Positions 1 through 11,797 of a stretch of DNA of 64,000 nucleotides are shown one piece after another. This DNA is from Prostheceraeus crozeri. Taxonomy: Eukaryota > Platyhelminthes > Polycladida > Euryleptidae. The notes beneath the pieces were generated by a model, which saw only the letters and a list, made by a program, of their open reading frames with translations, was not told where the DNA came from and made no database searches. Made by a program: the position numbers and the translations under genes. The DNA is taken from the NCBI GenBank assembly GCA_907163375.1, contig CAJQUW010005574.1:62001-126000 (forward strand). The letters run 5' to 3'. The number at the start of each line of letters is the position of its first letter. Within the stretch, counting starts at the first letter, position 1.

Positions 1-315
1 AGCCGATGTGTCCTATGTTGAAGAAAAATAACTGCACTCACGTGATCATAGAGTCTGTAGACGAAGGAAGGATGAGCAGCGAATGGTGCAGCCGCGTATC
101 GGTTGTTGAGACGATGTCGAGGTTGTGTTGAAGGTGATGCGATTCTGAACCGGAATGCACGACCTGTGGCGTCCCTGGCCGGCGTAGTGATGACGCGACT
201 GGGCTCTGTCCACGGGTCCGCGATCCCCACGCGCCACAGCGCCGGCGAGAAGTAGGCGTCCAACGGGTGCGAGGCTGGCCATTCCGGCAAGATGACCACA
301 TCCGCTTCCTGTGTT
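1..315 (-). CDS. candidate exon of an unidentified gene (partial, runs off window)
   Basis: On the minus strand this GC-rich stretch stays open in one frame for about 104 codons up to the window edge. It is preceded by a pyrimidine-rich 3' splice-site-like sequence ending in CAG at 318-316. The frame reads TQEADVVILPEWPASHP near its start and is rich in P, W and R. Base composition is clearly more GC-rich than the following 2 kb. I do not recognise the protein. It could be a host exon or the end of a retroelement reading frame. Two other minus frames are also open over part of this stretch, so the frame choice rests on the splice site and composition only. Confidence 0.3.
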
Positions 316-779
316 CTGGAAGAAGGATGTCAGTTGCGACGGACTGTCAAGTATTACACCTCTGATGCAGGAAATATGAAACACTTGAAATGCAGATAGC
401 GTGAAAATTCATTGTTAAAGCTCGAAACAATAAGCTATTAATTTTGTAGATGTTTTGACTAAAAATGTTCATTTCGTGAATGATGGAAAGAGTCAAGAGT
501 TTTGATGTTGAACTTTTCATTATTTTGTTAGTAATTCATTTCGGTCAATATGCATTGACCATCATCCGACAATGATAACAAATCCACATTTCACATTGGC
601 TGGTGGAATAGCTTTCAGAAAGTATAGAAATTTAGAAAATTTAGCATAGAAATATCTATTATATAACAAACACATTATAAGAGAAATAGAAATGTAAGAG
701 AATGTGACATGTAGTTTTGGGCTACATTTCACCAATAGCGATTAATAGGAAAATAGACCTGGAAAATCTCTGAAAGCCG

Positions 780-1062
780 TTGTACCCACGGAATTAGATT
801 GGACCAACATTAACGAGAACTCTAGTGTGCAATGATCTGAATTCTTCGAATCTGAAGGAATTGTGGCAATCGAAGCATTTTGGAGGAATTTACAGCAATC
901 CGCAAGCGACGCACAACTGTTTTTCCTATCTCTGTAAGGTATTAGGAATTCCTTTTTCGCCCACTTACTAAGTTCCAGCACGTGCCATCGTTATGAATTG
1001 GTCTTCACTTCTAGCAAGCTGAAAGATTTAAACAATCTAATTCTCTTGTTGCACCAGCTGAT
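780..1062. repeat. diverged single-arm copy of the CACAGAATTAGA inverted-repeat element
   Basis: This stretch matches one arm of the compound element seen in the tandem units (for example 8930-9190). Shared blocks include the ATCTGAATTCTTCGAATCTG segment, a GCAATCCGCAAGCGACGCAC segment, and an end resembling AATCTAATTCT. It shows more mismatches than the tandem-unit copies, so it looks older. No coding capacity is credible here. Confidence 0.7.
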
Positions 1063-1559
1063 GTAAATTTTGAATTTGTGATCAGTCTGTCTTTCGCAAA
1101 ATTACAAAATTAATTACCAACAAAAAATTGAAAGTCTGACATTACAACTCTTGACTCTCTCCATCATTCACACAATTGAGCATGTATGGATCAAGTCAAT
1201 GAGCAGTTCAGCTCTCAACCCAACTCAGTCCATGATCAGTTGCGGTGACGTTCTACCTGTCATGATCAACTCGTGAGCTGATGACACATCTCAAGGTTTC
1301 TGCCGCGACCTCTCAGTACAGCATGACGTTCCAATCATCTTCTAGATAGCAATCTCAAATTCAATGAAATCACTAGAATTCAGGTAGATATTGCAACTAT
1401 ACAAAGCTCTTCAAACGAAACGTTCACTTTTAATACATTATCTTTCACTTAGAGCAACAGGCCATCATAATATAGGTGTTCATGGGTTTAAGTCTCACCA
1501 GACGCATCTCTTCAGCATGGCAATTGTTTTACACACTCTTCCCCCACGAAAAACAAGAA

Positions 1560-1740
1560 GTCAAGTTGACAAGATAGAGTGGTTGAGTCTTCACACTCGC
1601 AAATCTCATGAAGTTAGGGTTAGCAGCAAGTACCCTTCAGTGAGAGCGACTGGAACCTGTCCAGACGGACAGACTCGACCTCTGAACCTTCTGCACCTTA
1701 TTGCCCAACCAACTGAGCTATCATACCAACTTAAACCAAT
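1560..1740 (-). repeat. tRNA-derived SINE remnant
   Basis: Read on the minus strand, the stretch has a tRNA-like A box (TAGCTCAGTTGG) followed about 40 bases later by a B-box-like GGTCGAGTCTG, the spacing of an RNA polymerase III internal promoter. No closed acceptor stem is visible, so it is a SINE head or tRNA relic rather than a tRNA gene. A related head is at about 58320-58440. Confidence 0.4.
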
Positions 1741-1845
1741 TTGATCTAACGTCTGTTCATTTCATTCATATAGGAAACTGCAGCAACTTGTCGACAGAAT
1801 TGAATAAAAATGCCGTGTTAACTACTGAGCATGCTCTGTCTTCTA

Positions 1846-2470
1846 TTGAAGCTGGGACATTCCCATAACGACGTCTAAATGTTTCATAATTTTAATAAAC
1901 TTATATTTAATAAGACTTAAGGTTTAACTTCCTGCCCTTAAGAGGACAGTTGGTGCGTTCCCACCGGCAGACATTAAACGTTCAAGGCGCGTCAAACTTT
2001 TGACTATCCTAGGACTACATTTTAGATCCAAACTTGACGAGATCGGTGTGGAGGACCTTCACACTAGTCCATTTCTTAATCAGCGCTTCTAAAGCGGGGC
2101 TGGACCTTACCCCTAATGGTCCTTTGACTTGTGATCCTCGACAAATGCATGAATGCATGAAGGTCTTTAAGCACAAAGACTTGACGGATCTGATTGCGTG
2201 CCGGGCGGACCTTCCCGGGGGTCCATAACATAGGGATAATAATAATAATAATAATCCATAACATAGTCCACATACGGGCTGGACTTCACCCTTAAGTGTA
2301 CGAGATCGTAAAAGGCCGCTTAACAAGTGATCTCCTTGGTCAAAGTTTCAGGCTCGATTGATTAGGAACTTATATATAAATAGACACTTAGTAATCACCA
2401 TGTCAACCCCATGGAGACCAGTAACCGACACAGTCTATTCATCACACTAGGGCAGTTAGCGATAAAAAAA
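1846..2470 (+). repeat. dispersed repeat ending in an A-run (retroposon-like), copy 1
   Basis: About 620 bp starting TTGAAGCTGGGACATTCCC and ending AGCGAT followed by an A-run. A close copy starts at 33824 inside another element. Both ends are shared and both have an A-run at the 3' end, as expected of a non-autonomous retroposon. This copy carries a short (AAT)n stretch near 2240, bracketed by a direct repeat of CCATAACATAG, that the second copy lacks. Open frames inside are short and not conserved in a protein-like way. The family is unrecognised. Confidence 0.6.
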
Positions 2471-3059
2471 AACATTCTAAACATCTTGCGAAATATTATT
2501 CACAACATTGAGCGACAAAGAATACCTCTGCCAATACCAGCCATAGTTTGGTAATTTAACTATAACATTGCAATAATATTTTTCTACCATGCATGAATTT
2601 TACAATATATTCCTTTGTACAATTATCTTCCACCTTTCCGGCACCACTTCATAATGCAGTAGTATGTGAGAAAATCGTGGGAATATTTCAATAAAATCCT
2701 GAAATCTTTTCAATTCAGCAGCCTGGTTTTATATTCCTCTTCCGGAAGAAATCATATTTCAGATCACTTAGGACTGCAACAAGAGTACATTTCTATTTCT
2801 CAGCATAAAATCCTCGTCAACATTGAATAGAAAATTGATAGAGAATTTTCCATCACAGCCTACGCTAAATGACGAACACTGATAATTTGATATTTGAACT
2901 ATTTCACGGCATTCCTTAATTCACTCTCATAAAGCAGAAAGAATATGTGGATGACATGAAAACAATTATTGTGTGACTATTTACAGTTAATTATTGGATT
3001 ATGTGATGAATTTTATTACTATTTTCATCTCATTCTTCATTCATTCCTTTTTTGTACCC

Positions 3060-3760
3060 GTCTTCCAGACTCCGCTAAATTAACCGGCAGAACGTCATAC
3101 TCAAACAGTTCCACGTAGACCAAGATTCTCATGAAGTCAAACACTGTGCCACGGAATAACGCTTTGTAGTATCACAAACAAGCGGTAGCAACTCAGGATG
3201 ACCATCTGATACGCACATATGTGTCGTTCATTGGAGTGAATTCATGAGAGCTTCAAGCCCGGGTCTTCAGGCCCACTACAGGCAAGGTTGGGTTGATCCT
3301 TGGACTTGTATACTCAAGACACCAAGATAAAGGGTATTCTGACTGCTCAAAATTTAAACATAACATTCGTAATATTCCTTGAACTGCTACATTGAACATT
3401 CGGAATGAATTATTCTGGAGTATTGACCCTCAGGTCTGCCTCTCCACATATCCGGCATTGGAAGATTCCAAGATTCTATAAATTATTAGGGAGCATTCGC
3501 AATATAGCTTTCGAAAATAACAAAACACGAAATTCGCGTCTCAAGAATGTATGATCGGGCACAACGGTGTGATGTTAAGAACTTTTAGACTAAGATGTTG
3601 ATAGTTAGTATGAATCAAGTGTGTTCAATTATAAAACAAAGATTGCCTGAGAAAATAATTCATCGTGTTGTCATCGAAATTTCGCTCTTGCTTTACATTA
3701 TACGACACACTGTTTTATAAATGACCCAAAATTGAGATAACAGCTCCCCTTTTAGATGGT
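3060..3760. other. non-coding stretch unique to unit 1
   Basis: AT-rich DNA with no credible reading frame and no repeat match that I can see elsewhere in the window. It is absent from units 2 and 3, where a short palindromic filler sits instead. Confidence 0.5.
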
Positions 3761-3769
3761 TATTTCAGC

Positions 3770-4740
3770 TAGTTATCATCCATCGCCGATCACCAACATC
3801 AGCGATGAAGTGGATTCTTGTACTGACGATGAAATAATCTTCAAATATGCGGATGATGTTAAATTGGCGGTTGTATATGATTATGAACGTCGTATAACCT
3901 TCAAGTAACTATTTCATCGATAGACTTGTGTTCAAGCAATAAACATCTCCATCTAAATATCGACAAGAGTAAATGCAATAATTTTGGAAAGCGGAACATT
4001 TGTAAAAGGTACAGGGAAACTCTGAGATTGAAAGTGTAAGATCGTTCTAAGACCTTAGCCTCACTGTCAGTCTTCCAATGTCATTTAACTCTCACATTCA
4101 TGCTGCTGAGCAAGCCCCAACCCCGTGCTTGGAGTAATGATCAAATATTTCCGCAGCAGGGTTCTTAAAGTTTAATGCCGATCTACAAATCTAATGTTCG
4201 ATCCATTCTGGAATATGGGAGCCTCGTGTGATCACCCAGTACCAAAGTGGCAGGATTTGAAATCGAGAGGGTGCAGAAACGTTTCACCAGGGTTTTTCCT
4301 AAGTTGCATCAGCTTGGGTACAAAGAATATTTGGAAGCATTATCATCATATTCTTTATCAGTCTTCGTTCCGTTTCCTCTTTAAAGTACTCAATGGTATG
4401 ACTTCTATTAAATCGGGAGACTTTTTCATAAAGATTCCAGCGTGGGAATCCACTTAAAATACTAATGTCAATGCACCATCACCAATACAGATCCATGTTT
4501 TTCACTGACGACAACTTGCAGCACACGATGTGTCCATGGGATCTGTTGTCATGTTCAAGTCAAGGTTGGCAGAGCATTTCAGGCGCTTGGACATATGGTA
4601 AGTGTGAACATCTTCATGCATACTTTGTAAACTGTTCACTCAAGTTTGACGCTTTATCCCTTCATGGGCTTGATATTTGTCAGTTTTCTGTTGTTGTAGC
4701 TTTATTTTTCATGATTTAGTTGTTGGTTCTTAAGAAATAT
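3770..4740 (+). mobile_element. LINE ORF2 3' fragment (unit 1)
   Basis: The plus strand encodes a decayed non-LTR reverse transcriptase C-terminal half. FKYADDVKLAVVYDYE around 3845-3895 carries the catalytic YADD. Downstream, with frame changes, come YKSNVRSILEYGSLVWS-like sequence and a terminal segment ending at a TAA near 4600. This is the usual post-RT tail of CR1/Jockey-type LINEs (LEYG..VWSP, ..RVQKRF). Units 2 and 3 keep only the part from about 4117 onward. It is 5'-truncated and not functional. Confidence 0.75.
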
Positions 4741-5473
4741 AACATTAATATTATTATCATCGATGAACCGAGGAATTACACGGCCAATTCAATGGTCTGC
4801 AGAATATTAAGGAACTCAAGTACATTGACTGTCTTACATAGCTCATCAGAATGTCGTGTAAATAAGAAAAATCTTCAATCATTATAAAATCAATTCAATT
4901 TCTTTATCGTTTGCCCTGAATTGACGCATATCACATTTTTGACGATAAATTACATGGAAATTGACACTGAATAAGAAAAGAATTAGAACCAATCCAACCG
5001 ATAATTATAAATTCCTGAAGCTACATCAGGGTGTCGTTAAAATATATATTCTAGAGGCGAAATAGAATGAATTTTCAGGGAAATATAGGCGTATCTTCGA
5101 TAAATATTCCTATATGGAAGAGAGAATGTACAAGTTCGAACAACAGCCTCCACAAAATAAAATTGCACTCTGACATGAGTGAGCATGAATAAATGCAGAT
5201 GAAAACCGCTCTTCAATACACTGTCCTTTAAATATTTGAAATTTAGTAAAAGCGATGATATCGTGATACAACGAAATACAGTAACTAAATTAAGCGCATC
5301 AAATCTCATTCCGCCCCAGAGCACGGTTGGGTCTAATCTTGGGCTTGGGTACCCCCAAGAGTGGACCCAAGTGTGGCTATTTCTCTTATGAACTGGAACA
5401 ACAATTTCCAGAACATGTTAAGAATTTTGATTGAGATTTGAAATAGCATGAAGATATTTTGAATCATACCATA

Positions 5474-6440
5474 TCCTTCAGAGACCTGAGCTTTTTCACA
5501 CCCTCTGAGACCTGAGGGGGGCGGGGTCCAGTGGACTCCTTTAACATATTCTTAGTTTACCTGCTTAAATCGATATCAAAACATTAGGAAAGTTGATTTT
5601 AAGTAAAACAATGATGTTTGCGTGTAGCAGGTCGGTATAACGAATCCCTTGAGTGACTTTCAGCCTTCTCAGTAAACACGTGCGAAAATATGGTGTTTTT
5701 GTAAGTCAACCACATTTAGTACAGCATCATTTGTATTAGGAGGCGGCTTTGCGATATTTTGTGTCGCCATAAAGCCTCAGATCGCAGTGATTTTGATGAA
5801 ATTGATTTAATTCATGCAGCTAATCCTTTCCATTTGTACATTCCTTCAAATTTATCCAAAGCTATCAGAAATAGACCTGAAATGAGTCAAAATTGCTGCA
5901 CTTCTAGAACCAAAAACAGCTGTGGAGATCTCAAACTTATCATTACTGCTGTGAAAAGTTTGTCATCAATCAGTTTTTGGTGCTCAACTATGAATATAAT
6001 GATTGCTTTCATTTCGGTCATCGATTTATATCGAGTTGTTCATATAGGCCAACCAGTCACGCGAGATCATGTGCGAAAGCAAAATATTCACATTTTGCGA
6101 TCTTCCAACACATTGCACATCTACGAGCATGATGCAAACAATGAATAAATGACTTTCACTCATTATACACCATCGTGGACATGTTCGAAATCATTTTTCA
6201 TCTAATTATGATGGAATTTCTACAACCTCTGAGACCTGAGGGGGGGGGTCCAGTGAACCCCCTTGGCCTATCTGGCATACTTCTACTGATTCAATTGAAA
6301 TGAAATAACACATGCAGATTCACTGTCAGAAATGATGATTTTGTATGGGCTTGAGTGGTTGATATATCGTCAGCGTAAAAAATGAAATAGAAAAATGTGG
6401 CTCCGGGGTCCACTGGACCCCCCCTCAGGTCTCTGAGGGA
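5474..6440. mobile_element. TA-flanked TIR element (MITE-like), unit 1 copy
   Basis: Terminal inverted repeats read TCCTTCAGAGACCTGAG on the left and TCCCTCAGAGACCTGAG on the right (reverse complement), each followed by a G-run and GTCCAGTGGAC. The flanking dinucleotide is TA on both sides. Unit 3 lacks the element and shows a single TA at 42153-42154, an empty-site confirmation. The 967-bp interior has a 129-codon open frame (5759-6148) with no recognisable domain; it is not kept with the same N-terminus in unit 2. A third terminus-like sequence lies inside at about 6227-6262. TA duplication fits the Tc1/mariner class. Confidence 0.8.
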
Positions 6441-6445
6441 TATTG

Positions 6446-7195
6446 TACATATTGCTATTCAATTAATATGTGCCTAATGTTCATATTAATTGCTATTTAT
6501 TACATGAATTTGTTATTGCGGAATTGAGGCCATATTAATAATCAGCCAAAAGTTTTAATTATCGGCATAGGTTATCTCTGGGCTTAATATCATCAACCCT
6601 GTTTACGTCTACAGCCTAATAATTCTGTCTAACCCAATATGCATTACATATAGTTTAATGGGTTAAATTCACAAAGAAGGCATAGGTAATCAGAGCATAG
6701 TTTACAAAGCTAATTAAACAAACTATCAGATAGACATTTACGGTAGGTCTATATCAAAGTTGATGATAGCACAGTTTTATCATATAAAGAACAATCGTGT
6801 GGTTGAAGTAGGTTACATATTTGCATGTACATACATGCAAGCTTACATGTAGATGACTTGCTATGACATGATGTGGATATATACTTAGGCAGAATTTTTC
6901 AAAGAAACCGCAAATGATCATTCATGGTCTATTTCTTTACTCTTGGATTCTCACTCTTGGGGGTACCCAAGCTCTTGGGTCGAGACACAAACATCCCGTA
7001 TATATAACATAGATATCATATCTTGTACCTACAGGATGATTTGAAAGCATGTAGAAACACATCATTTGCATTCAAGTCATATGAACAGAATGCACCACGT
7101 TAAACCTTTACGCTAAGTCCAAACCGTTGACCCTTCAGGGTTAAGAGATGAAAACGCAAAGATAGCACAGCAGGATATCCTTGCAACCGAAATCT
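6446..7195. other. 3' flank of the methyltransferase, non-coding
   Basis: AT-rich sequence kept in all three units (also about 17500-18250 and 42155-42905). No gene or element is visible. It probably includes the 3' untranslated region of the minus-strand methyltransferase. Confidence 0.5.
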
Positions 7196-8002
7196 TCACT
7201 GTTTACTCCACTGGATGGTAAACACGTGGACTAAAACGGTGTAAGAATCCATCTCAGGTAATTTTTCTACAACTTTCTCCACAAATCCACCTTTCGTTAA
7301 GTTAGCAAATGATTCATAGAAGCCCTTGATATCTTCCATCGACAATTTCAAAGGAACGATCTTCTCTTCTCAAGTTGCATCAGGTGGAGCTCTCAAATCT
7401 CGATATGACGTCGCCGAAAGCTGTACAACGCTCTCTATGAAATCATTCAATAGATAACCTTGCATTGATTGGAAAAAGTAATCTCGGTAATATTCGTCGT
7501 CGTGTTCTATCCCACGAAAAAAATAACTCGCAATCACAAGAACTCCTTTTGATTTCAGACATTTCTTGAATTCCTCATAGAAATCATTATCATTATTGAA
7601 TGTGTTAAAGAAATGCGCCGCCGTTCCAACCGTGATCAAATCCACGCTGTCCAAAGGACACACTTTCGTCAAGTTCTCAGCCATTCCAACCACATATTCG
7701 ATGTTTGGACGACCATTAACTTCCTTGGCGAGATCTATTTGAGCTTCCGAAATATCCACGGCGATCAGACGTTCACAATATTTCGACAATCTTACACTAA
7801 ATTGTCCACTTCCACAACCAACGTCTACGATCAAAGGAATCTTTGACTGCCCTGGTACCCACTCAGGATGCTGCTGACGATAATAATTCAGTATCATGAC
7901 CACCGCAGTTTCTTCATATTTCTGGAGATATTTCTTTGTGCATGTGTAGTAGGTCCTCGCAGACGCTTCGTCACCCCAAACCAGGAGAGATTTATTTGCC
8001 AT
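7196..8002 (-). pseudogene. SAM-dependent methyltransferase, copy 1 (nonsense at codon 211)
   Basis: A class I (Rossmann-fold) S-adenosylmethionine methyltransferase of the small single-domain type. The glycine-rich motif I VDVGCGSGQ is at residues 59-67, the acidic end of beta-2 is in IAVDIS (80-85), and a GMAENL segment is at 106-111. The closest families I can name are the trans-aconitate and juvenile-hormone-acid methyltransferase-like groups, so the substrate is unknown. The CGA codon of copies 2 and 3 is TGA here, a CpG-type transition, and cuts the product to 210 of 268 residues. The remaining 57 codons are still open downstream, so the loss is recent. There is no intron. Confidence 0.85.
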
Positions 8003-8070
8003 TTTTGATGATTCAAATGACGACTTGCTAAGAAGCAGAAGAATGAATTGACAGGTATGTTCTGATGTGC

Positions 8071-8080
8071 ATTATATAAT
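8071..8080 (-). promoter_or_regulatory. TATA-like element of methyltransferase copy 1
   Basis: ATTATATAAT lies about 70 bp upstream of the minus-strand ATG and is kept at the same place in copy 2 (19128-19137). In copy 3 the position reads ATTTTTTAAT. Position and sequence fit a core promoter, but no transcription start is proven. Confidence 0.45.
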
Positions 8081-8295
8081 GATATACACTATAAACAGTG
8101 AATGAATAGCAACTCGTCCTATTCGCTGTTCAAACGCTCGCTATTCAATTGATAAGAGAATATGCTGATGTAGCCGTCAAAACAACTGGCAGATAATTCA
8201 TCACCTCAGGTAACCATTCAGAGGTTAATTTATTAGAACCTGGACTTCATGACATCTTAACAAGTGCAGTAAACATTGAAGGTAAGAGCTCCAAC

Positions 8296-9339
8296 CACAG
8301 AATTAGATTGTTCAAGCGCATCACTTTGTTAGAAATGCAAAGCAGTAGCACATGCAGGAACTTACTAAGTGGGCAAAGAGTAAATTTCAATACTTTGCAG
8401 AGATTGGAAAAATAGTCGTGTGTTGCTTGCAGATTGCTGTGAATTCCTTCAAAATCCTCCCCTCCCCACGATTCCTTCACATTCGAAGAACTCAGATCAT
8501 TGCGCAAAAGTTTTCTCGACAATATTTCGCCCTCCGATCATTATCAAAAAAGTTAGCAGGCGAAAGAAAAAACGTTTGCAAACTTCTCTGTAGAGCTTGA
8601 CATCGACTGTGTCTCCTCGATGTGTGATCCGGTTGATAACAGTCATTGAAGCTTCGAACCACAGAATTAGACAGGTCGTCTCTTCTTCCGTTTGACTAGA
8701 AGGGAAGCATTGGAACATGTAACGTTATTGAAATGGCACAATCTGCTGACTAAATACCATAGCAATCGAACAATGAGCAGCCAGTTCAACATTAAACACG
8801 CCAAATTGTGCAAAGTTTCAGTGACTGTTATCAACCGGATCACACAGCAAAGAGACACAGACGATGTCAAGTACTACAGAGAAGTTTGTTAACGTTTTTT
8901 CATGCGCCTGCTAACTTTTTTTAAATTGATCGGAGTGCCCCACATTATCGAGAAAACTTTTGCTCAATAATCTGAATTCTTTGAATCTGAAGGAATCGTC
9001 GCGATCGGAGCATTTTGATGGAATTCAGAGCAATCCGCAAGCGACGCACGACTATTTTTCCTATCTCTGCAAGGTATTAAAAACTTCTTTTTGCCCACTT
9101 ATTAAGTTCCAGCATGTGCCATCTGTTTGAATCAGTTTGCACTTCTAACAAAGTGATACGATTAAACAATCTAATTCTGTGCTTCGAACAGTGTGTCGTG
9201 TTTAATGTTGAACTAGCTGCTCATTGTTTGATTGCTATGGTATTATGTCAGCAGATTGTGCCATTTCATTATCGTTACATGTTCCAATGTTTCCTTTCTA
9301 TAGTAAAACAGAAGAAGGGACGACCTGTCTAATTCTGTG
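8296..9339. mobile_element. compound inverted-repeat element, 8-bp TSD (unit 1 copy)
   Basis: The ends are CACAGAATTAGA and its reverse complement TCTAATTCTGTG. The flanks are GCTCCAAC (8288-8295) and GCTCTAAC (9340-9347), an 8-bp target duplication with one mismatch; unit 2 has a perfect pair. Inside the order is A-B-A'-B'. Segment A (8296-8660) is the inverse of 8815-9190, and B (about 8654-8815) is the inverse of 9190-9339. It has no coding region. The 8-bp duplication suggests mobilisation by a hAT-type transposase. Confidence 0.75.
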
Positions 9340-10269
9340 GCTCTAACAGTAAGCAATGGATTGCTTCTCAGATGCAAGAATATATCATGAACTAAATGAC
9401 AATGTCAACTAGTCATCTCTAGACCGAAACACGCAGGCACCGCAATTTATCACTGCGAGTGAACTTGAACATTGACAGCATATTATACGTGCACAGTTAG
9501 TAAATTTAGATCGTGAAGAGTTGGGCGGTGTGAACAATGTTTTCATCTGCGGGTCTGAAGAATATATCGCTAAGAGAAATTGAGTTAAAGATACATACAT
9601 TTCACTTGACAGGTCTGCCTGCAATCTGACTGTTGAAGCTCGTTGGTTCTCTGATCAGAGCTACTTCTGAAATGCGTGCGCTTGGCCAATCACACAAGCC
9701 AAAGATCACAAAAATTGATAACAATAGAACCTCTAGAAATGAACTTAAGCTTTGTGCAATGCATAAAAGTGGCACAAAAATCGCAGGCATTTTCACTTAG
9801 ATACACTTGTCAACGTCTTCATCATTGGGTTAGAATCACTCACATCTACAATTCTAAGCTTTTCATTGGTGGTTCATGCCTCAACTTAGTTCCCCGGATG
9901 TGCCGCGACCTTCAGTCAATACCCATCCTAGTCAACTTCAGATAAACAATCTATTTCTATGCCAAAGAGAGATAAACATCTATGTCAATCAGGGTTGGTC
10001 AAAACCCACCCAGTCAGAAAAAAACCCGATTTCACCAGCCCGGCGGGCGAAATCGGGCGGGTGAAATAGATTTTTCCATATTATGTCGTTTTTTCGATGC
10101 TTCTAATTAAAATACAGTAATGCCAATTCATTTTTCTGATTTATTGACTCTGCCTTTTCTCAAAAATCATCGTATGGAATGTATACAATTCCGTAATCTA
10201 CATGTTTCTTACTACAACACCAAATATTGAAAAGGAAAACCGAATAATATGTCAACGTCCGATGTTTTA

Positions 10270-10453
10270 TTCATCTTGTGAAGGAAGCCAAAAAACTAGT
10301 TGATCTTTACTAGATTCCTCGATTTTCTATTGCGAGGCCTTTCAGCCAGCACAGCCGGCTATCGTCAGGCGCGCAATAGAAGGGCCTCGCAATAGAAAAT
10401 CGAGGAATCTAGTAAAGATCAACTAGTTTTTTGGGCTTCCTTCACAAGATGAA
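10270..10453. repeat. long hairpin inside the hAT element
   Basis: Two arms of roughly 70 bp, beginning TTCATCTTGTGAAGG and ending in its inverse, are separated by a short GC-rich loop. It is repeated in the unit 2 copy at about 29679-29863. It could be a nested foldback element or a structural part of the transposon end. Confidence 0.8.
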
Positions 10454-11299
10454 TAGAAACTCAGGCCCACTTTTTCCTGAAGTCCGATGTTTTCATTGCG
10501 CAAGAAACTTAACGCCTATGCTGATATGATGCCCATTGTCCATCCCTGACTCGCCGGACATCAGTCAGCCTGGATTTGTCAACAGCGGACTGTAGTGATG
10601 CATTCGTGAGATGATGGGGAATTCGGGAGAGCGCACGCATCTTGGTTGACGCTGCTGGTCCCATGTCTTTGGGTGGCTGGTGCAGTCGAAAGTGCGTAAG
10701 ATAAGATCGATATTGGCAAACAATGATTTGAAGCCACTGCCCACAAGTCTGGTCATTTATGTTATTATCGCATACAAAAGACACTCGGAAATGATGGGGA
10801 GTTCGGGGTGGCGCGTGCGTGGTACGCGCGCGTCATTACTGATACCGCAGCAGGCTGCAAGTATATAGTTATGCACGGACCATAAGAAAGAGCGTGCGTC
10901 CTCCATTTCACATTTTGTGCTTTGTTCGTTACTCCGTGAAATCGCAGACTTGCTACTTACTGCTCCCTACTGTGTCTCAGACTGACTGATTTTCCATTTA
11001 TCGTTACCGGAAGTACAACCACGCCGATTATTCTGCTACTCTGCACATTGATACATTAACAATTCCAACTCCACAAAAAAGGTAAGCAAAAACTTTTTCC
11101 TCCTTCTGATACAAGTACGGCATCGATTCTACTAAATATATAGTCATCAAGCTATCCTTAATTTATATTTTACGTCCGTACAATAAGAGATGTCTTCATA
11201 TTTATATTCTTAAATATCGTTTTTAATCCTACTTAAATTTAATTTATTTAAACTTTTGAACTCAAAATATGTTACTCTACCATACACTACTTAGATTAC

Positions 11300-11797
11300 T
11301 TGGATTTATTTAAATCCAAACCACTGCTAACTCGTAAGTCTCTTAGCGGAAAATTGCTTGATGAGGCAGAGCAACGTTGTGAAGACGCACTTCTCAAAAT
11401 TCTGGAAGGAAATTTTGTAGTTCTTTCACAGGACGGCTGGAGTGGTATTCATAATGCGCCTGTGATCGCAGCAAGCATTCACTGCGATGGGAAAATGTAT
11501 CCACTGGATTTTGAAGCAACCGGTTCAAGCACAAAAACAACGGAATTTTGTGCTGACTTAGCTAAACATTCCATTGAGAGAGTAGAAACAAAGTATAAAT
11601 GCACCGTTGTCGGATTCGTATCCGACAGTGAAGCGAAGATGGTGAAACTTCGAAAGCAGCTCTCCGAATGGCGTGACCTGATGGTTTACGGATGTAGTGC
11701 TCACGCTCTCAATCGTATGTGGTACATACGCTCAAGTATTGGGCATATGTATCGAAAGTTACTACCGAACAAACTTTTAAAGAATTTGCAAACATGA
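11300..11797 (+). pseudogene. hAT transposase, catalytic N-part
   Basis: The 165-codon frame shows hAT transposase landmarks: VLSQDGWSGI with the first catalytic Asp (about residues 40-49), VVGFVSDSEAKM with the second catalytic Asp, and YGCSAHALNR, the CxxH motif that starts the helical insertion domain. The frame then ends with divergent residues, because the insertion domain and the third acidic residue are missing. It cannot be a full transposase (normally 600 or more aa). The twin at 35828-36325 is nearly identical. Confidence 0.85.

Noticed and set aside
1391-1744. 117-aa plus-strand gene
   Set aside because: It overlaps a tRNA-derived SINE remnant in antisense, with no protein-like features.
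2015-2326. Overlapping frames of 60-103 aa on both strands (also 34016-34249)
   Set aside because: They lie in a dispersed non-coding repeat; frames differ between copies and carry no motif.
5759-6148. 129-aa gene inside the TA-flanked element
   Set aside because: No domain is seen, and the frame's start is not kept in the unit 2 copy. It is probably chance openness.
7613-7846. Plus-strand frames opposite the methyltransferases (also 18432-18903 and 43085-43556)
   Set aside because: They are antisense shadows of the minus-strand coding region, kept only because the coding strand is conserved.
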